Shown here one piece after another: positions 46,568 to 58,772 of a DNA stretch of 64,000 nt. Numbering within the stretch: the first letter of the stretch is position 1; every line of letters begins with the position of its first letter. The notes under the pieces were generated by a model, which did no database searches, had not been told where the DNA came from, and was given only the letters and a program-made list of their open reading frames with translations. The stretch is taken from assembly GCF_029873635.1 (NCBI RefSeq), contig NC_080428.1:67637601-67701600 (forward strand), written 5' to 3'. Source of the stretch: Malania oleifera. Its lineage: Eukaryota; Streptophyta; Magnoliopsida; Santalales; Ximeniaceae. The translations under genes and the position numbers were made by a program.

Positions 46568-49147
46568 CATTTTTGTAACTAAAAAGCAAACAGTTGAAAG
46601 GTTTTAATGTCATTTTTAAAATGCTTTGGGAAAAATTATTTTTAAAAAGTAAGAAAGATATCATCCTCTTTGAGAAGATCATGCCGTATTTGAATAGAAT
46701 AAATAACATAAAATAATATTAAAATTTTTAAACAAAATAATGAAAATTGAATACGATGATTTGACATTAAAAACCACCTCTATATTTGCTTTATGGATTA
46801 TACAAAATCAAATAAATGAAATATCTGTATATAATAAATAGTAGTTAAGAATATTTGGAGAGTTTTTTGGCGTCATTTTTTTAAATTATTTTTTCTATTA
46901 TTAATTTTTAAAAATAAAATTATATTTTTAAGATTTAAATCATTATGGGATCTGTTGATTACTTTAATATCTAAAGTTAACTTTTGTGAATACTTTCTAT
47001 ACAAAATTTATAAATATGATTAAAATAAAAGAAACATATGAATAAAATCAATTTAAATAAAATTTATAAAAATTTTAAAAAATAATAAAAAAGTCATTTA
47101 AAAATCATTTTGCCATTTAATTGTCATCTATGATAGGATTATTATCGGAATATTAAAAAGTAAGTTTAAAAATAAAATAATTAATTGGATAAATTAATTA
47201 TAATCAATCTTTTTAATTATAATATTGTTTAATTTGCTCAATCAGGTTATTCTATCACCTCTTCCATGCAATTATTTTTGAGTATCAATGATATGACAGA
47301 AATATAAATCAAATTATTTACCTATATGTTTTCTAATAAGGACAACATATTATTGTGTATTTTTATATTTTCTTGAAAAATTTATCACCTTCAAATTCAA
47401 GAGATATTATGCTATAATTACCTACAACTTAAAATTTTAATAAAATTAAAATTTTATTTTCACACTGCTTAAATTATTTTTGGAAATATATTTTTGGTAT
47501 GTCCATCTAGTAGTAAAAATATTAAATTAACTATTTTCAATGTGAGACTTATATCATAAATTATGGTAAAAAAAATAAACTTATTCATCGAATACTACTT
47601 AATAAAGAAGGTTTATGTATTATCAAATTTAAATTTTAAATTTTAAAGATATAAGAACAAAGTTATTGCATGTTCGATACATAGAAATATGCAATTGAAA
47701 GGATCGAATTTATGACTTGATTTTGTGATTCCCTCCATTCAAATTTTCATTCTATTCTTTTCCTATCTCATCCGATTTCACAAACCAAACATAATGTTTT
47801 GAGTATCATCCTAAGCCTCTTCAAGTATTTTTTTAACTTTCCCTAAATTTGAATAGAAATAACAGAAGATGCGTATACACATCATGTTTGTATCTTCCAA
47901 ACTTCCAAATGTGTCCTTCAATTTGTTATTATTTAAACAAATTAATGTTAAAATACTCAGTCTTATTCTTTCAAAATTATAATTGTTCTTATCAAATCAA
48001 TAATTTTTCTCACTTTCCACTTAAAGTCAACAACAATTTTGTATTTTATGCTTTACTTACTTCTAATATGATAATCTTAACCAAGTGTTTGCTCATATTT
48101 TTTCTAGTACAAAAGAAAAAACGAGAAGAGAAAACTAGACTCTCACAAAGCTAATATTAAAAACCTTAGTCATCAAGAAGTTCGAAAAGCCCTAAGAGAG
48201 AAAATTTCATTGAGTTGAAGAGACATCATGTTTGACATCTAATGGACCACAAATGATTAATATAATAACATAATTATTATTTTTGCCGAGGTGAAAATGG
48301 CAAATTAACCATATGATAGTATTATGATTTAAGGTAGTCATTAAAATAATGTGATTCTAGATTGAATTATATTATGATTACATTGTTGAATATTTTTTTT
48401 AATATTATTTAATTCTTTAAGTTATTCAAAACTAAACGATAATGTTAGAATGTTCATGTAGCTCGCTTGTGTACAACACAAAAAATTATTTCCATGAGAT
48501 GCACATGACATTTAAAATTTATGATGTGTCACAATAAATTACATTCAACTCATAATTAATTTACCTTAATCAACATAGCTGCCCTTGACTAGAGAGGTTG
48601 ATTATTTCAACAAATATTATATGATCGGATAAGTAAAGAGAGAAAGAATGACTTTATATATAAATAGATAAGTATAAGACCTAATACCTTAAACTTTTGA
48701 GTCAATTTGGTGCTTGTGGTATATATCAAGTCTGTGCAATGACTCTTCGATACTAACAAGTCTTAATCAAAGTTAATGATTTTAAGCTTTGGCGGAGCAA
48801 CGATAAAAGTTCATTTTCATGGCATGAACACTAATAGTGAGAAGACCAAGTTTGGGAGCAATACCAATAAGAATTTATTTAGTAAGATTTGTATCAGGTT
48901 TTTTAAGGAGACAATTTTTGTTCAAGGGAGAGTTTTAAACGACTCACAAGTAAAGAAAAGATTACTGTAAATATTTACCTGTGAATTTTATTACATAGAA
49001 AAAGAGTTCAAATGAGGACTAAGACCTAGTAACTTACAACTAGTCAACTTGATGGTCAAGCTGAGGAAGACTCCTCAATAAATACATATAAATTCTTACA
49101 ATCTTTTTCACTTTCTTATCATAGTTAATAGCTCAAAAATTGCCAGT
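46568..49147. other. AT-rich intergenic DNA, no gene seen
   Basis: Very AT-rich, with many short frames and no coding similarity that I can support. Confidence 0.55.
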
Positions 49148-49380
49148 AACAACAACAACAACAAAACCAAGTCTTAAGTCCATTAGGTGAGGTGGGTTAT
49201 ATAAATCATTTTTCGTCAAAAAATACGATCATGAACCAATTTTTTTTTGACAAATTCAGGGCTATTAAATTCTTACTCACCATCTCATTTTAAGTTATTT
49301 TATGCCTACCCTTATTCCTTCTATTATCTCTTACGGTAACTAACTCACTCTTTCTCAATAACTATTAACAAATTATCCAT
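49148..49380 (-). mobile_element. 5'-truncated RTE-like LINE tail
   Basis: The plus strand starts AACAACAACAACAAAACC, the complement of a (TTG)n tail, then AAGTCTTAAGTCCATTAGGTG and GTTATATAAATCATTTTTCG. These are the reverse complement of the end of the LINE at 26200-26290. Only about 230 bp of 3' sequence is present, as expected from truncated target-primed insertion. Confidence 0.75.
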
Positions 49381-49930
49381 AGTTCACTAGTAATATTAGT
49401 AACATAATGAAAGGTTTAAAATTTAAATGAAAAACATATACTGATACATCATACATGTATATCCTTACTTAACTTAAAGAAAATGATAGAAAGTAGAAAG
49501 TTAGAAACCATATGCAGATTCAAATTTGCGATCAGCTTAGTTCATGCAGGTCAAGCAACCTAATAATTTTTCTCATTAACAGAAAGCATTACCAAGATGG
49601 CGACTCTTTCCCTTTTCCCTATCAATGCTATCATTGATCTCCCATATTCTGTTTTTTCCATCTTTTTCCACATTTGCGGCCGTAGGCTGCTGCAATGATA
49701 CAAATTTCCTTCACACTTATTATTAATTTTTTTTTCAACTTCAATCTTCATTTCTCCTTCAACATCAGTCATTTTTCTCGTTCTCCTTCTTCTGAGATTT
49801 TCGACAGTGGCACTTAGCCAAATTACTTTTGGGTTTGGACATCTCGAGTTTTTTCCCGTTTTGTTATTATTTTATAATTAAATATAAAATAATACTCTAT
49901 TTAGAAAAAAATGTTCTCACTTTAATATTT
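49381..49930. other. Intergenic DNA, unassigned
   Basis: A 70-codon minus-strand frame (49772-49560, MTDVEGEMKIEVEKKI...) has no recognisable domain. It could be chance or an old exon; I do not call it a gene. Confidence 0.3.
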
Positions 49931-50135
49931 ACATAATCTCGCAGTTTGGTGCTGCGAGATTTGTTACCACGCATTAAAAATCTAATAACCCTGATCAATT
50001 AAATGCGTCAAAAACCTAATAGTCCTAGTCAATCAAATCTCGCAGCACCAAACTGCAAAATTTAACACGCATCAAAATTTGGATAGCCCTAGTCAATCAA
50101 ATCTTGTGGCATTGAGCTGCGAGATTTGCCACGCG
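49931..50135. repeat. Array of three short hairpins
   Basis: AATCTCGCAG-TTTGGTG-CTGCGAGATT (49935-49961) is a perfect 10-bp-arm hairpin. An inverted copy of the same 27 bases with two or so changes lies at 50035-50061, and a more diverged one at 50100-50126. The intervening DNA repeats CCTAGTCAATCAAATC and ACGCRTCAAAA. Confidence 0.75.
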
Positions 50136-50995
50136 TCAACCAAATTAATTAAAAATGCATTTGTTTAATTATGAGTGAATTTTTTGTCCGTGATTTAATT
50201 AAAAATTAATAACTATGATTATAATTATGAGAATAAAAATTGTCATAAATCAAAAGATGTTCTAGTAAAGAATAAAATTAATTCTAATTACTTTTTTATT
50301 ATTGTATTTTTAAACTTCTCATTGTTTCTAAATAACCTACTAGTAAATTTTATTCAAAATTTTGAAAAATTTAAGGGTATCTTAATTACAACAATAAAAA
50401 AATAAAACATCTAGCTGCTTTAAGTAGTTACTGAAAAAAAAAAAAAAACCTAAAAACTAGGAAAGCAAATAGATGTATTTTCATCCCTTAAGAAAAAAAT
50501 AATTCAAACTTATTGTCAATTTATTTATTTTTGGTACAAGTTCAAAAGGCTTTTTGTCCCTTAAGTTGGAAAGATTATCTTTTCATAACTTAGCTTTAGG
50601 TTTGGCCTTTTGCTTAATCACAACATTATCTTCAATCTTCTACATTAATTAACATAGAAGGTAGTCTTATTTGCTTCAATCTTTCACATTATTAATTAGC
50701 GTAGAAGTTAGCTTTGTGTACTTTGCTTCTCAATAAAATAAACATAAAAGTCATTTTTTTTCCTTTTATGAAAGTTAAAAGTACTTATTTATTAGTTTAT
50801 AAATAAACTATTGTTTACTTGAATCTTATCATATTTCGTTTAGCAAACTAAATATAAAACAAGTAATAGATATTTGATAATAGCACAACTTTCATTCACA
50901 TATACATGTTGGGGAAAATGAATAAACATTCTCAATTATACATAAATAATACAACGATGCTATACAAATGAAATGAAAATAATCAATACTCTACA
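50136..50995. other. AT-rich intergenic DNA, no gene seen
   Basis: No supported feature apart from a short duplicated block (TTAATTA-ACATAGAAGGTAG / AGCGTAGAAGTTAGC, about 50640-50715). Confidence 0.5.
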
Positions 50996-51357
50996 AATGA
51001 AATGAAAATAATACTACTACTCAGTGCCGCAGTGAGGTCATCTCCGAGGTTGTGGTGGCTGCCGTCTGCCCTCTCCCTGCTAGCCACCTGCATCAGGTGT
51101 CCTGTCCCGTCGTTGTCCTGCCTGTGGATCATCTCCACCAAGAGGTACTATGTAATCATCATCCATGCCGAGGGCATGGGGAGAGAACTAATACGATGTC
51201 TCTAGACGAGAACGAGGTGGTATAGTGGGTGCATTGACCTCCTCCCCACCGAAAATGTCGCCCAATAAAAATGACATCGATAGGGTGGCAGCAGAGTCAG
51301 AAGGGGCGTCAACCTATCTATTGGACGGTCCCACAATATTAGCTCTCGACGAAGGCG
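50996..51357 (-). pseudogene. GC-rich remnant, possibly C-terminal part of a plant-mobile-domain (MAIN-like) protein
   Basis: This block is much richer in G+C than its surroundings. In one minus-strand frame it reads MSFLLGDIFGGEEVNAPTIP, PRSRLETS, a stop, HALGMDDDYIVPLGGDDPQ and then RRQPPQPRR. The Pro/Arg-rich tail and GGDDPQ context are reminiscent of the variable C-termini of MAIN-like plant-mobile-domain proteins, but no diagnostic domain is present. It is cut on the right by the 5' LTR at 51363. Function unknown; the family suggestion is tentative. Confidence 0.3.
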
Positions 51358-51655
51358 CATACTGTAGAGACCCAAGGGATTATGGTAATTAAATAATAAG
51401 AGAAAAGAGAGAAAAAGGAATTTCAAAAAGGGATTCAACAGGGTCTCGTCGACGAGTGTAAAGTTCTCATCGACGAACAAATTTCTTGGACTCGTCGACG
51501 TGGACGCGTGTCTCGTTGATGAGATCTTATCGAAAGGGCTGTTTCCTGGATCTGAAATTCGTCGACGAGGGTCAAGTGCTCGTCAACAAACCTTATTCAT
51601 GAACTCGTTGACGAGATGTCGTGGCTCATCGACGAGGCTACGTGGACAAGCACTC

Positions 51656-51662
51656 TATATAA
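51656..51662 (+). promoter_or_regulatory. TATA box of the plus-strand element
   Basis: CTCTATATAAGGC, conserved at the same place in the 3' LTR (about 59065-59071), 45 bases upstream of the CT-rich start of the presumed transcript. Confidence 0.65.
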
Positions 51663-51701
51663 GGCCAAAAATCATTTTTCTGTGAAAGAATATCATGTAG
51701 A

Positions 51702-51706
<5 letters not shown>

Positions 51707-51752
<46 letters not shown>
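51707..51752. repeat. (CT)n microsatellite in the LTR leader
   Basis: About 46 bases of CT. The 3' LTR has a shorter run at 59117-59137. Confidence 0.95.
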
Positions 51753-51754
<2 letters not shown>

Positions 51755-52439
51755 ACTTCATCTCCCTCTCCTTCTCTCTAGAATTTTGGCTTCGTTATTC
51801 GCCGGATCGACGATCTGAAGCCGACACGTTACTCTTGGGAAGATTCTCTTCAAGTCTGTTAGAGTAAATCGTTGGTTAGGTTAACTTGGGCACCATCCCA
51901 AAATCTGGGCAAGTTGGTTATTTTAATATTTTATAAGGTATTTGGTATTTCTAGATTAAGGAAAGTGTAGTAGATGAAATATACTGAAGTTGTATTTCGG
52001 GAAATGTAAATTTCTGGGTGTTGTGTTGGGAACACCACAAGTGTAGTTTTGGAATATTTTGTGGGTTTCTCAGTAACTCAGGTAAGGGGAAAAATTAAGT
52101 CAGTATTTTCCATGAAATTATTATGAATTAAACAACATTTATTTTTAGGAAAATATGTATAATTTAGAACTATGTTTGGGAATACTGCTGTTGAACAGAG
52201 AAATTATTTTAATACATTTTATATGGAAATCTGATTTTAGAATTAATTATGAGTTTATAAGGTTATGTATATTTGTGTGGCATGAGTACAATATTTTCAT
52301 GAAAATTATTCTATGTTGAAACACTATGAGTTTTCCCAGATAAGTATGTTATGACAGTTTTTGGGAAAATCCTAAAATAGTACGAGAACTATATTTTAAG
52401 AATATGTTAAATAATGCAAGAATTATATTTATTACGATA

Positions 52440-52690
52440 TGAATTATGTTGACGTAAATGCTATGATTTACAAGTTACGATATGCAATAATTTCATGTAC
52501 ACCTATGTTATGATAAGCCGGCATAAATGCCGTGATTTACAAGTTACGATATGCAAGAATTTCATGTACAAGTATGTTATGATAAGACGACGTAAATGCC
52601 GTGATTTACAAGTTATGATATGCAAGAATTTCATGAACAAGTATGTTATGATAAGCCGACGTAAATGCCGTGATTATGCAAGTTATGTCA
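52440..52690. repeat. ~67-bp tandem repeat in 5' LTR
   Basis: Four units with GCCGGCATAAATGCCGTGA, TTACAAGTTACGATATGCAA and TTTCATGTACAAGTATG. Lies inside the second intron-like segment. Confidence 0.9.
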
Positions 52691-53716
52691 AGATTCAAGA
52701 AATAATATCATGTCATGTTTTACCCTGAAATATGAAACTGCTATGTTTTAATATCATGAAAGGTATTATATGTTATTAGAACCCAGATAGTTTAGTTTAG
52801 TTCACGAAACACGGTACCATAGCTATATGTTTATGATTATGAATATGTTGGTGCTACCACACATCTTATGTAGAGTGTGGGAGATGACAATCGATGTGGC
52901 TTTATGGGAGAGTCGTAGTTCCCTTGGTAGTCCGACACAGGTGGAACAGACCTATCGTACTTACACATACCTATGTTTGACTTAGCATGGTTGGCCAGCC
53001 ATTGCTAGGTCCCGCTGTTGCGCTATACAACCCTGTCATATGGGGGGTAAGACATGATGATAGCTAATTAACTATCTATCTTAGGTAATAATTCAAGTAT
53101 GATATGATTATATAAGATGATTTTCTCAGTACAGAAATTTAGTACGATACACTATGTTATGATAAATCATGATATATTCAAATATGATACAACTGTTATA
53201 CGAGTTACGAATTATGTACTGTTTATATGTATATCACGAAAATGCTCATGTTGCCACACACTAATATTCATTTGTCTCTCTTACTGAGAGGTGTCTCACC
53301 CCAGCATTACAAACATTTTAGGAAATCCAAGTAGGAGGCGGATAGAGCCCCACAACAGTAGAAGAGAATTGGATTCCGCTATCTATAGGGTAAGTGGATT
53401 GAGCTAGGGTTAGATGGTCTTTGGGGTTGAAACCCTAGGAGCACTTTTTGGTCTTTTGTGGATGACTGTATGTATATGTATATGACAAATTTAATAGAAC
53501 TCTGGTATGGTTTCTTGTATTTATGGCATTTATATGATTTTTTTGTTTTTTGCTGCTTAGGTATTAGAGTTTTATGACAGATATATCCTTGGTACCCATG
53601 GGTCCAGGTTGACCGTAACTACGACGGCTTAGCTGGATATTATGTATGTTATTATGTGGAAAATAAAATAAAATAAAATAAAATAAATATGGTAAAATAG
53701 ATAGGTCATTACAGTT

Positions 53717-53729
53717 TGGTATTAGAGCC
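53717..53729 (+). promoter_or_regulatory. Primer-binding site (initiator Met tRNA)
   Basis: TGGTATTAGAGCC starts three bases after the LTR end. One mismatch (T for C) from the canonical TGGTATCAGAGCC. Confidence 0.85.
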
Positions 53730-54031
53730 TAAGTTACTAGGTTCTGTAGTCTCTAGAGTGCAGCGAAAACAATACTAGAGTATGGGAAAAGAATTTGGGG
53801 TTTTGTTATGTAGTTTAGAGGTAGGACTTCCATGGTGGTTTCTATGTCTTTCTCGGGGTGACGATTTCAGGAAAACCATAGTAAACTATTGTCGGGTTGT
53901 GTTTCTAAAGTGTAGGACTGGATCTTGAATTAAGATAAGGATGTTAAGATAGAAGGGATAATATGAGTTTTGGTTAGATATGTAAGTTATAAGGATGGGA
54001 GTCCCTAAGTCATGTTTATGGCCTTTTTAGG

Positions 54032-55029
54032 ATGGACCCTAGAGGTGGCAGTGCACATGCGAGCGGTAGTGACTGTGCAAGGCCCTCAGGTGCAGGCGAA
54101 ACTGATTCAGATGCAGTATTATGTAGTGTGACTCAGCAGGTCGTGACTGAGATCGCACGGAGTACCAGAGAGGAGGGAGGCTCGTCTGTAGGCCATAAGT
54201 GCACGATAGAGAAATTTACCAAGATGAATCCTCCGACGTTTTCAGGAGGAGCAGATCCTGTAGTCGCTGAAAACTAGATGTAGGAAATGAAGAAAGTATT
54301 GGCGGTATTGCAATGCATGGAGGAATAGAGGGTCTTATTCGCTACCTATAAACTGACAAGGGAGGCTGAAAGGTGGTGGACTGTGGTGAAACTATTGGAG
54401 GAACAGAGAGCGATGCCTATAGCTATGACTTGGTGTCGGTTTAAAGATTTGCTTTTCAACAGATACTTTCGGCCACTATCAGGGAGGCTAAAGTAAAGGA
54501 GTTCCTGAATTTGAAGCAAGGATAGCAGACAGTCCAGTAGCACGCGGCGAGGTTCATAGAGTTGTCCCGTTTTGCCCCGTACATCATACCCGATGAGGCA
54601 AAAAAAGCGAGACAGTTTAAAAGAGGTTTGAGGTGAGAAATTTATAAACAGGTAGCCATGTTGAAAATGCAGGACTTTACTGAGTTGGTAGACAGAGCAG
54701 CTGTGGTTGAGGCCGGTGAGCGGATGGGTGCAGAGGAGTAGGGATAGAAGAAGAGGTCCACGCATTTGGGCTTTTAGCGAGGATCTAGTCGAGGCCAGTG
54801 GAGGAGAGGAAATTATGGTAGAGGATAGAGGTAGGATATTGGGGGTTGTGAGGTTCAGGGAGTGCAGACCTACCCTTTATGTCATACATGTGGAAAGAGA
54901 CACTTTGGAAAGTGTCAAGTAGGGAGAGGCATCTGCTATCACTGTGGTAGACTGGGACATTTGGTGCAAGATTTTCTTACACCACCGGGTACCACACCCG
55001 CTCCCAGACCGCACCGAGGAGGTTATTAG
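54032..55029 (+). pseudogene. Tekay-like gag, broken
   Basis: Capsid/nucleocapsid region. The ATG at 54032 opens MDPRGGSAHASGS and reaches IEKFTKMNPPTFSGGADPVVAEN, the conserved Tekay-type gag start, where a TAG ends the frame at 54277. Later frames keep FATYKLTREAERWWTVVKLLEE and AMTWCRFKDLLF. The nucleocapsid near 54880-54975 has two zinc knuckles: CHTCGKRHFGKC, and CYHCGRLGHLVQDF, in which the last Cys is Phe. There are several stops and at least one frameshift (around 54470), so it is non-functional. Confidence 0.88.
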
Positions 55030-55503
55030 GTGCCTCATGGAGGCCAGCAGAGGAATGTAGTTCTGGTGAGGATATACGCTTTGACGTCAGGAGACACGGA
55101 GGCCACAGACGACGTTGTGACAGGTACCTTTACTGTTTTATCATATCAAGTTATTGTTTTATTTGATACAGGTGCCACCCACTCTTTTGTGTCTGCGGGG
55201 CATGTTAAATTGGTTGGTGTTGAGACACAATTATTAGATGTTGAATTGTCAGTAGCAACACCGACAGGGTCAATGGTGAGGTGTCGTAGGGTGCTCAGGG
55301 GTTACCTAGTAGAAATTCAGGGGAGAGTATTACTAGCTGACTTGATTGTGCTAGATTTAAATGGATTCGATGTAATACTGGGTATGGACTGGTTGGCTAC
55401 TAACCATACAAGTATCGACTGTCATCTGAAAGAGGTGATTTTCAAATCACCAGGAAAGCTAGAATTCAGATTTATGGGATCGTGGGTGCAATCCCCACCT
55501 TAG
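55030..55503 (+). pseudogene. Tekay-like aspartic protease
   Basis: Open stretch with FDTGATHSFVS (catalytic Asp at residue 46 of this stretch) and DVILGMDWLATNHTSIDC, the protease core of chromodomain Ty3 elements. It leads into a spacer that ends in a stop. The protease itself appears undamaged, although it is separated from gag and RT by stop codons. Confidence 0.88.
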
Positions 55504-56350
55504 TTAGTGTAAGCCATGCTGGCGAGAAGAATACTCCAGGACGGATGTCAGGAGTTTATGGCTTATGTAAGGGAGGTGATAGAAAGTGGATTAAAGCTTC
55601 CCAGTACACCAGTGGTTAAGGAGTTTCCAGAGTTTTTCCAGAAGAATTACCTGGGTTGCCTCCTGACCGTGAGATAGATTTTACTATCAACTTACTTCCA
55701 GGGATGGTGCCGATTTCTGAAGCTCCTTACCGAATGGTTCCAGCGAAATTGGGAGAATTAAAGGATCAATTGCAGGATTTAATGAAGAAAGGGTTTATCA
55801 GACCTAGTGTATCGTCCTGGGGAGCACCAGCGTTATTTGTAAAGAAGAAAGACGGATCTATGAGGATGTGCATAGATTATAGAGAAATAAACAAAGTAAT
55901 AATTAAAAACAGGTATCCTCTACCCCATATAGATGACTTATTTGATCAACTTCAGGGTACACGGGCTATTCTAAGATCGACCTCAGGTTAGGTTATCATC
56001 AGGTGAAAGTTAAAGTAGAAGACGTATCGAAGACAGCTTTCAGAATCAGGTGTGGGTATTATGAATTTCTAGTTTTGTCATTTGGTTTGACGAATGCTCC
56101 TGCTATGTTCATGGATTTGATGAATAGAATCTTTTACCAGTATTTAGACCAGTTCATTGTAGTTTTTATTGATGACATACTGGTCCACTTTAGGAGTTTT
56201 GAGGAGCATAAAATGCACTTAAGGCTAGTACTTCAGATGCTAAGGGAAAAGAAATTGTATGCCAAGTTTAGAAAATATGAATTCTTGTTGGAGAAAGTTG
56301 TGTTTCTGGGACATGTTATATCAAGGGAGAGGTGGTAGTGAATTAGGTCA
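55504..56350 (+). pseudogene. Tekay-like reverse transcriptase, frameshifted
   Basis: The first part (from 55656) reads [42 protein letters not shown] and [17 protein letters not shown] 1-base frameshift at about 55970 moves the reading into the next frame, which continues with [33 protein letters not shown] and the catalytic FIDDIL at residues 55-60 of the stretch from 56003. FLGHVISRE is followed by another frameshift at about 56330. All core catalytic Asp residues are still encoded. Confidence 0.88.
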
Positions 56351-56960
56351 GGTCGAGGAATATACAGGAAGTCAGGAGTTTCTTAAGATTGGCAGGTTAT
56401 TACCGACTGTTTGTAGAAGGGTTTTCAGCATTGTTATGGCCACTGACATGACTAACCATAAAGAATACTAGGTTTGAATGGGACGATAGTTGTGAGTAGA
56501 GCTTCTAGGAATTGAAGCAGAGGCTCGTCACAGCGCCAGTATTGACTATTCCATCGGGAGGTGATGGTTACGTGATCTACTGTGACATGTATTTGAGGGG
56601 GCTCAGAACTGTATTAATGCAATAGGGCAGAGTAATAGCATATGCCTCTAAACAATTGAAAGAATATGAAAGGAATTATCCCACTCATGATCTAGAATTG
56701 GCTGCAGTGGTTCATGCACTAAAGATTTGGAGGCATTATCTGTACGGAGAAAGATGTGAAATATTTTGAGATCATAAAAGTTTAAAGTTCTTCTTCACAC
56801 AAAAGGAGTTGAACATGCGGCAGAAAAGATGGTTAAAGCTCATCGAAGATTACGACTGTACTATCAGCTACCATCCAGGTAAAGCTAATGTGGTGGCTCA
56901 TGCTTTGAGCCGAAAATTAAAGGAAACAACACAATTAGCAGTAGTAGTTTAGCACTCGAT
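56351..56960 (+). pseudogene. Tekay-like RNase H region, many stops
   Basis: Readable pieces are [64 protein letters not shown] and [31 protein letters not shown]. Stops occur where relatives have Gln, Trp or Arg (CAG/TGG/CGA to TAG/TGA), consistent with C-to-T decay of a methylated copy. Confidence 0.82.
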
Positions 56961-57767
56961 CTAGATGGACTTGGAGAGGCTTGACATGAAATTAGTAGAG
57001 GTGATCACCAGACATTTATTGCCAACTTGGTGGTGCAACCTACTTTATATGAAAAGATTAAAGCATCCCAGAAGAATGACGTAGAGTTGATAGAGTTGAT
57101 AGAGAAAGTACAGGAAGGACAGGGGGAGGAATTTAGTATATATGATGACAGAGCTCTGAGGTTCCGGACCAAGCTGTGTGTGCTTGCTGATGTGGATATC
57201 AGAAGGAAGATCCTTGAGGAGGCTCACAGATCCTTATACATTTTTCATCTGGGCAACACTAAAATGTATAGGGATCTGTGAGAGTATTTTTGGTGGAGCA
57301 GTATGAAGAGAGAGATTACTGAATTTGTGCAACAGTGCTTGATGTGCCAGTAGGTAAAAGCTGAGCACTAGAGGTCGGCAAGCCAGTTATAGCCACTTTA
57401 CATCCTGGAGTTCAAATGGGATCACATTTCTATAGACTTTGTGACGAGTTTACCGCTGATACGAAAGGGGCAGAATGCTATTTGGATGGTCATTGATAGA
57501 ATAACGAAGACCACTCACTTTATTCCTATTAAAATCAACTACTCAATGGACAAAATGACAGAAATATATATTCAAGAAATAGTATGATCACATGGTGTGC
57601 TAGTATATATAGTATGAGACTAGGACCCACGTTTCACGTCATGGTTTTGGAGAAGCTTGTAGGAGGCTCTAGGGTCTAAATTGTCATTCAACACGGCATT
57701 TCATCCTTAGACGGATGGGCAGTCAGAGAGGATGATTAAGATATTAGAGGATATGCTATAGGCATGT
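56961..57767 (+). pseudogene. Tekay-like integrase N-terminal and catalytic region
   Basis: The HHCC zinc domain is at 57190-57355 (EEAHRSLYIFH, then CLMC with intervening stops). The catalytic core starts near 57415 (WDHISIDFVTSLP, first Asp) and keeps VIDRITKTTHFIPIK. The second Asp region reads with two stops before DPRF. TDGQSERMIKILEDML holds the Glu. Multiple stops make it non-functional. Confidence 0.85.
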
Positions 57768-58514
57768 ATGCTGGATTTTGGGGATAGTTGGACCCAGTAT
57801 TTGCCACTGGTAGAGTTTGCATACAATAACTACTATCAGACCAGTATCGGCATAGCACCTTACGAGGCGTTATATGGTAGGAGATGTCGTTCTCCTTTAT
57901 ACTGGGATGAGGTTGGTGAGAGGCGAGTTTTGGGACCAAAAATAGTGCAGCAAGCATATGACAAAGTCTGGCTTATTAGAGAAAGAATTAGTTCAGCTCA
58001 GAGTCGACAGAAAAGCTCTGCAGATAATCACCGCCAAAAATTGGAATTCAAGGTAGGAGACCATGTATTTCTGAAAATAGCGCCGCTGAAAGGTAATATA
58101 AGGTTTGGGAGGAAGGGTAAGCTGAGCCCTAGGTTTATTGGCCCTTTCGAGATACTTAAGAGAGTGGGGTCAGTTGCCTACCAGCTAGCCTTACCACCAA
58201 TTTTATTTAGAATATATGACGTGTTTCATGTTTCTATGCTGAAGAAATATATCCCAGATCCCTCCCACGTGATCAGTTATGCAGGAATACAACTCAGAGA
58301 ATCACTGGCTTATGAGAAAATACCAGTGCAAATCTTAGACAGAAAAGAAAAGGAATTGCATAATAAGAAAATTTCATTAGTAAAAGTCCTGTGGAGGAAT
58401 TATGCGGTGGAAGAAGCTTCATGGAGCTTGAGGAAGAAGTACGACAGAAATACCCACATCTATTTAGTGGGGACCAACAGTAGACAGAGGGAGAATTTCA
58501 TGCTTAGTAGATAA
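57768..58514 (+). pseudogene. Tekay-like integrase C-terminus with chromodomain
   Basis: A long uninterrupted frame of 248 codons. FAYNNYYQTSIGIAPYEALYGRRCRSP, then GDHVFLKIAPLKG and FIGPFEILKRVGSVAYQLALPP (the integrase C-terminal GPF/Y module), then DVFHVSMLKKY and a chromodomain-like end (VQILDRKEKELHNKKISLVKVLWRNYAVEEASW). The chromodomain places the element in the chromoviruses, lineage Tekay/Del. Such domains direct insertion toward methyl-H3 chromatin (established knowledge). The start of this stretch is internal to pol, not a gene start. Confidence 0.88.
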
Positions 58515-58760
58515 AGTTTGATTTATTTTATGTTAAGCATAATAGTGTATGTATAAGTGATATTGTAGGTTATAGGATAGGGAGTGTTTTAGTTTTGGGA
58601 GAACTTTTATTTTATGTATATCATGTAATCTCCCAAAACCCTGAATGTAACCATTGTATTCCTCTATCATAAGTGAGGGTAAGTAATAAAATAAATAGCC
58701 CATTTTCCTCAAAGGATGGTGTTCAATATAGATATTAAATTTCGAGGACAAAATTTTATA
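58515..58760 (+). other. Untranslated spacer between pol and PPT
   Basis: Contains TCTCCCAAAACC and a TTTCGAGGACAAAATTTTATA stretch just before the PPT. The same spacer motifs occur in inverse at 61445-61600 of the minus-strand element. Confidence 0.7.
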
Positions 58761-58772
58761 AGGAGGGGGAAA
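58761..58772 (+). promoter_or_regulatory. Polypurine tract of the plus-strand element
   Basis: AGGAGGGGGAAA immediately precedes the TGTAGAGACCC start of the 3' LTR. Confidence 0.85.

Larger units (their letters stand above)
51363..53713 (+). mobile_element. 5' LTR of the plus-strand Tekay-like element
   Basis: Runs from TGTAGAGACCC to GGTCATTACA (2351 bp), directly followed by a primer-binding site. It has the palindrome block at 51445-51640, a TATA box TATATAA at 51656-51662 and a CT microsatellite at 51707-51752. The first intron-like segment has a GC donor (51909) and a damaged acceptor near 52016; the second is 52082-53321. A 67-bp tandem repeat with GCCGGCATAAATGCCGTG lies at 52440-52690 and CACGGTACCATAGCT at 52811. 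Against the first 366 bases of the 3' LTR I count about 42 differences, 36 of them transitions. Confidence 0.92.

Noticed and set aside
48776-48970. 64-codon plus-strand frame
   Set aside because: No similarity or conserved motif; isolated in AT-rich intergenic DNA.
49560-49772. 70-codon minus-strand frame as a possible gene
   Set aside because: No recognisable domain, no splice context that extends it, and AT-rich surroundings where frames of this size arise by chance.
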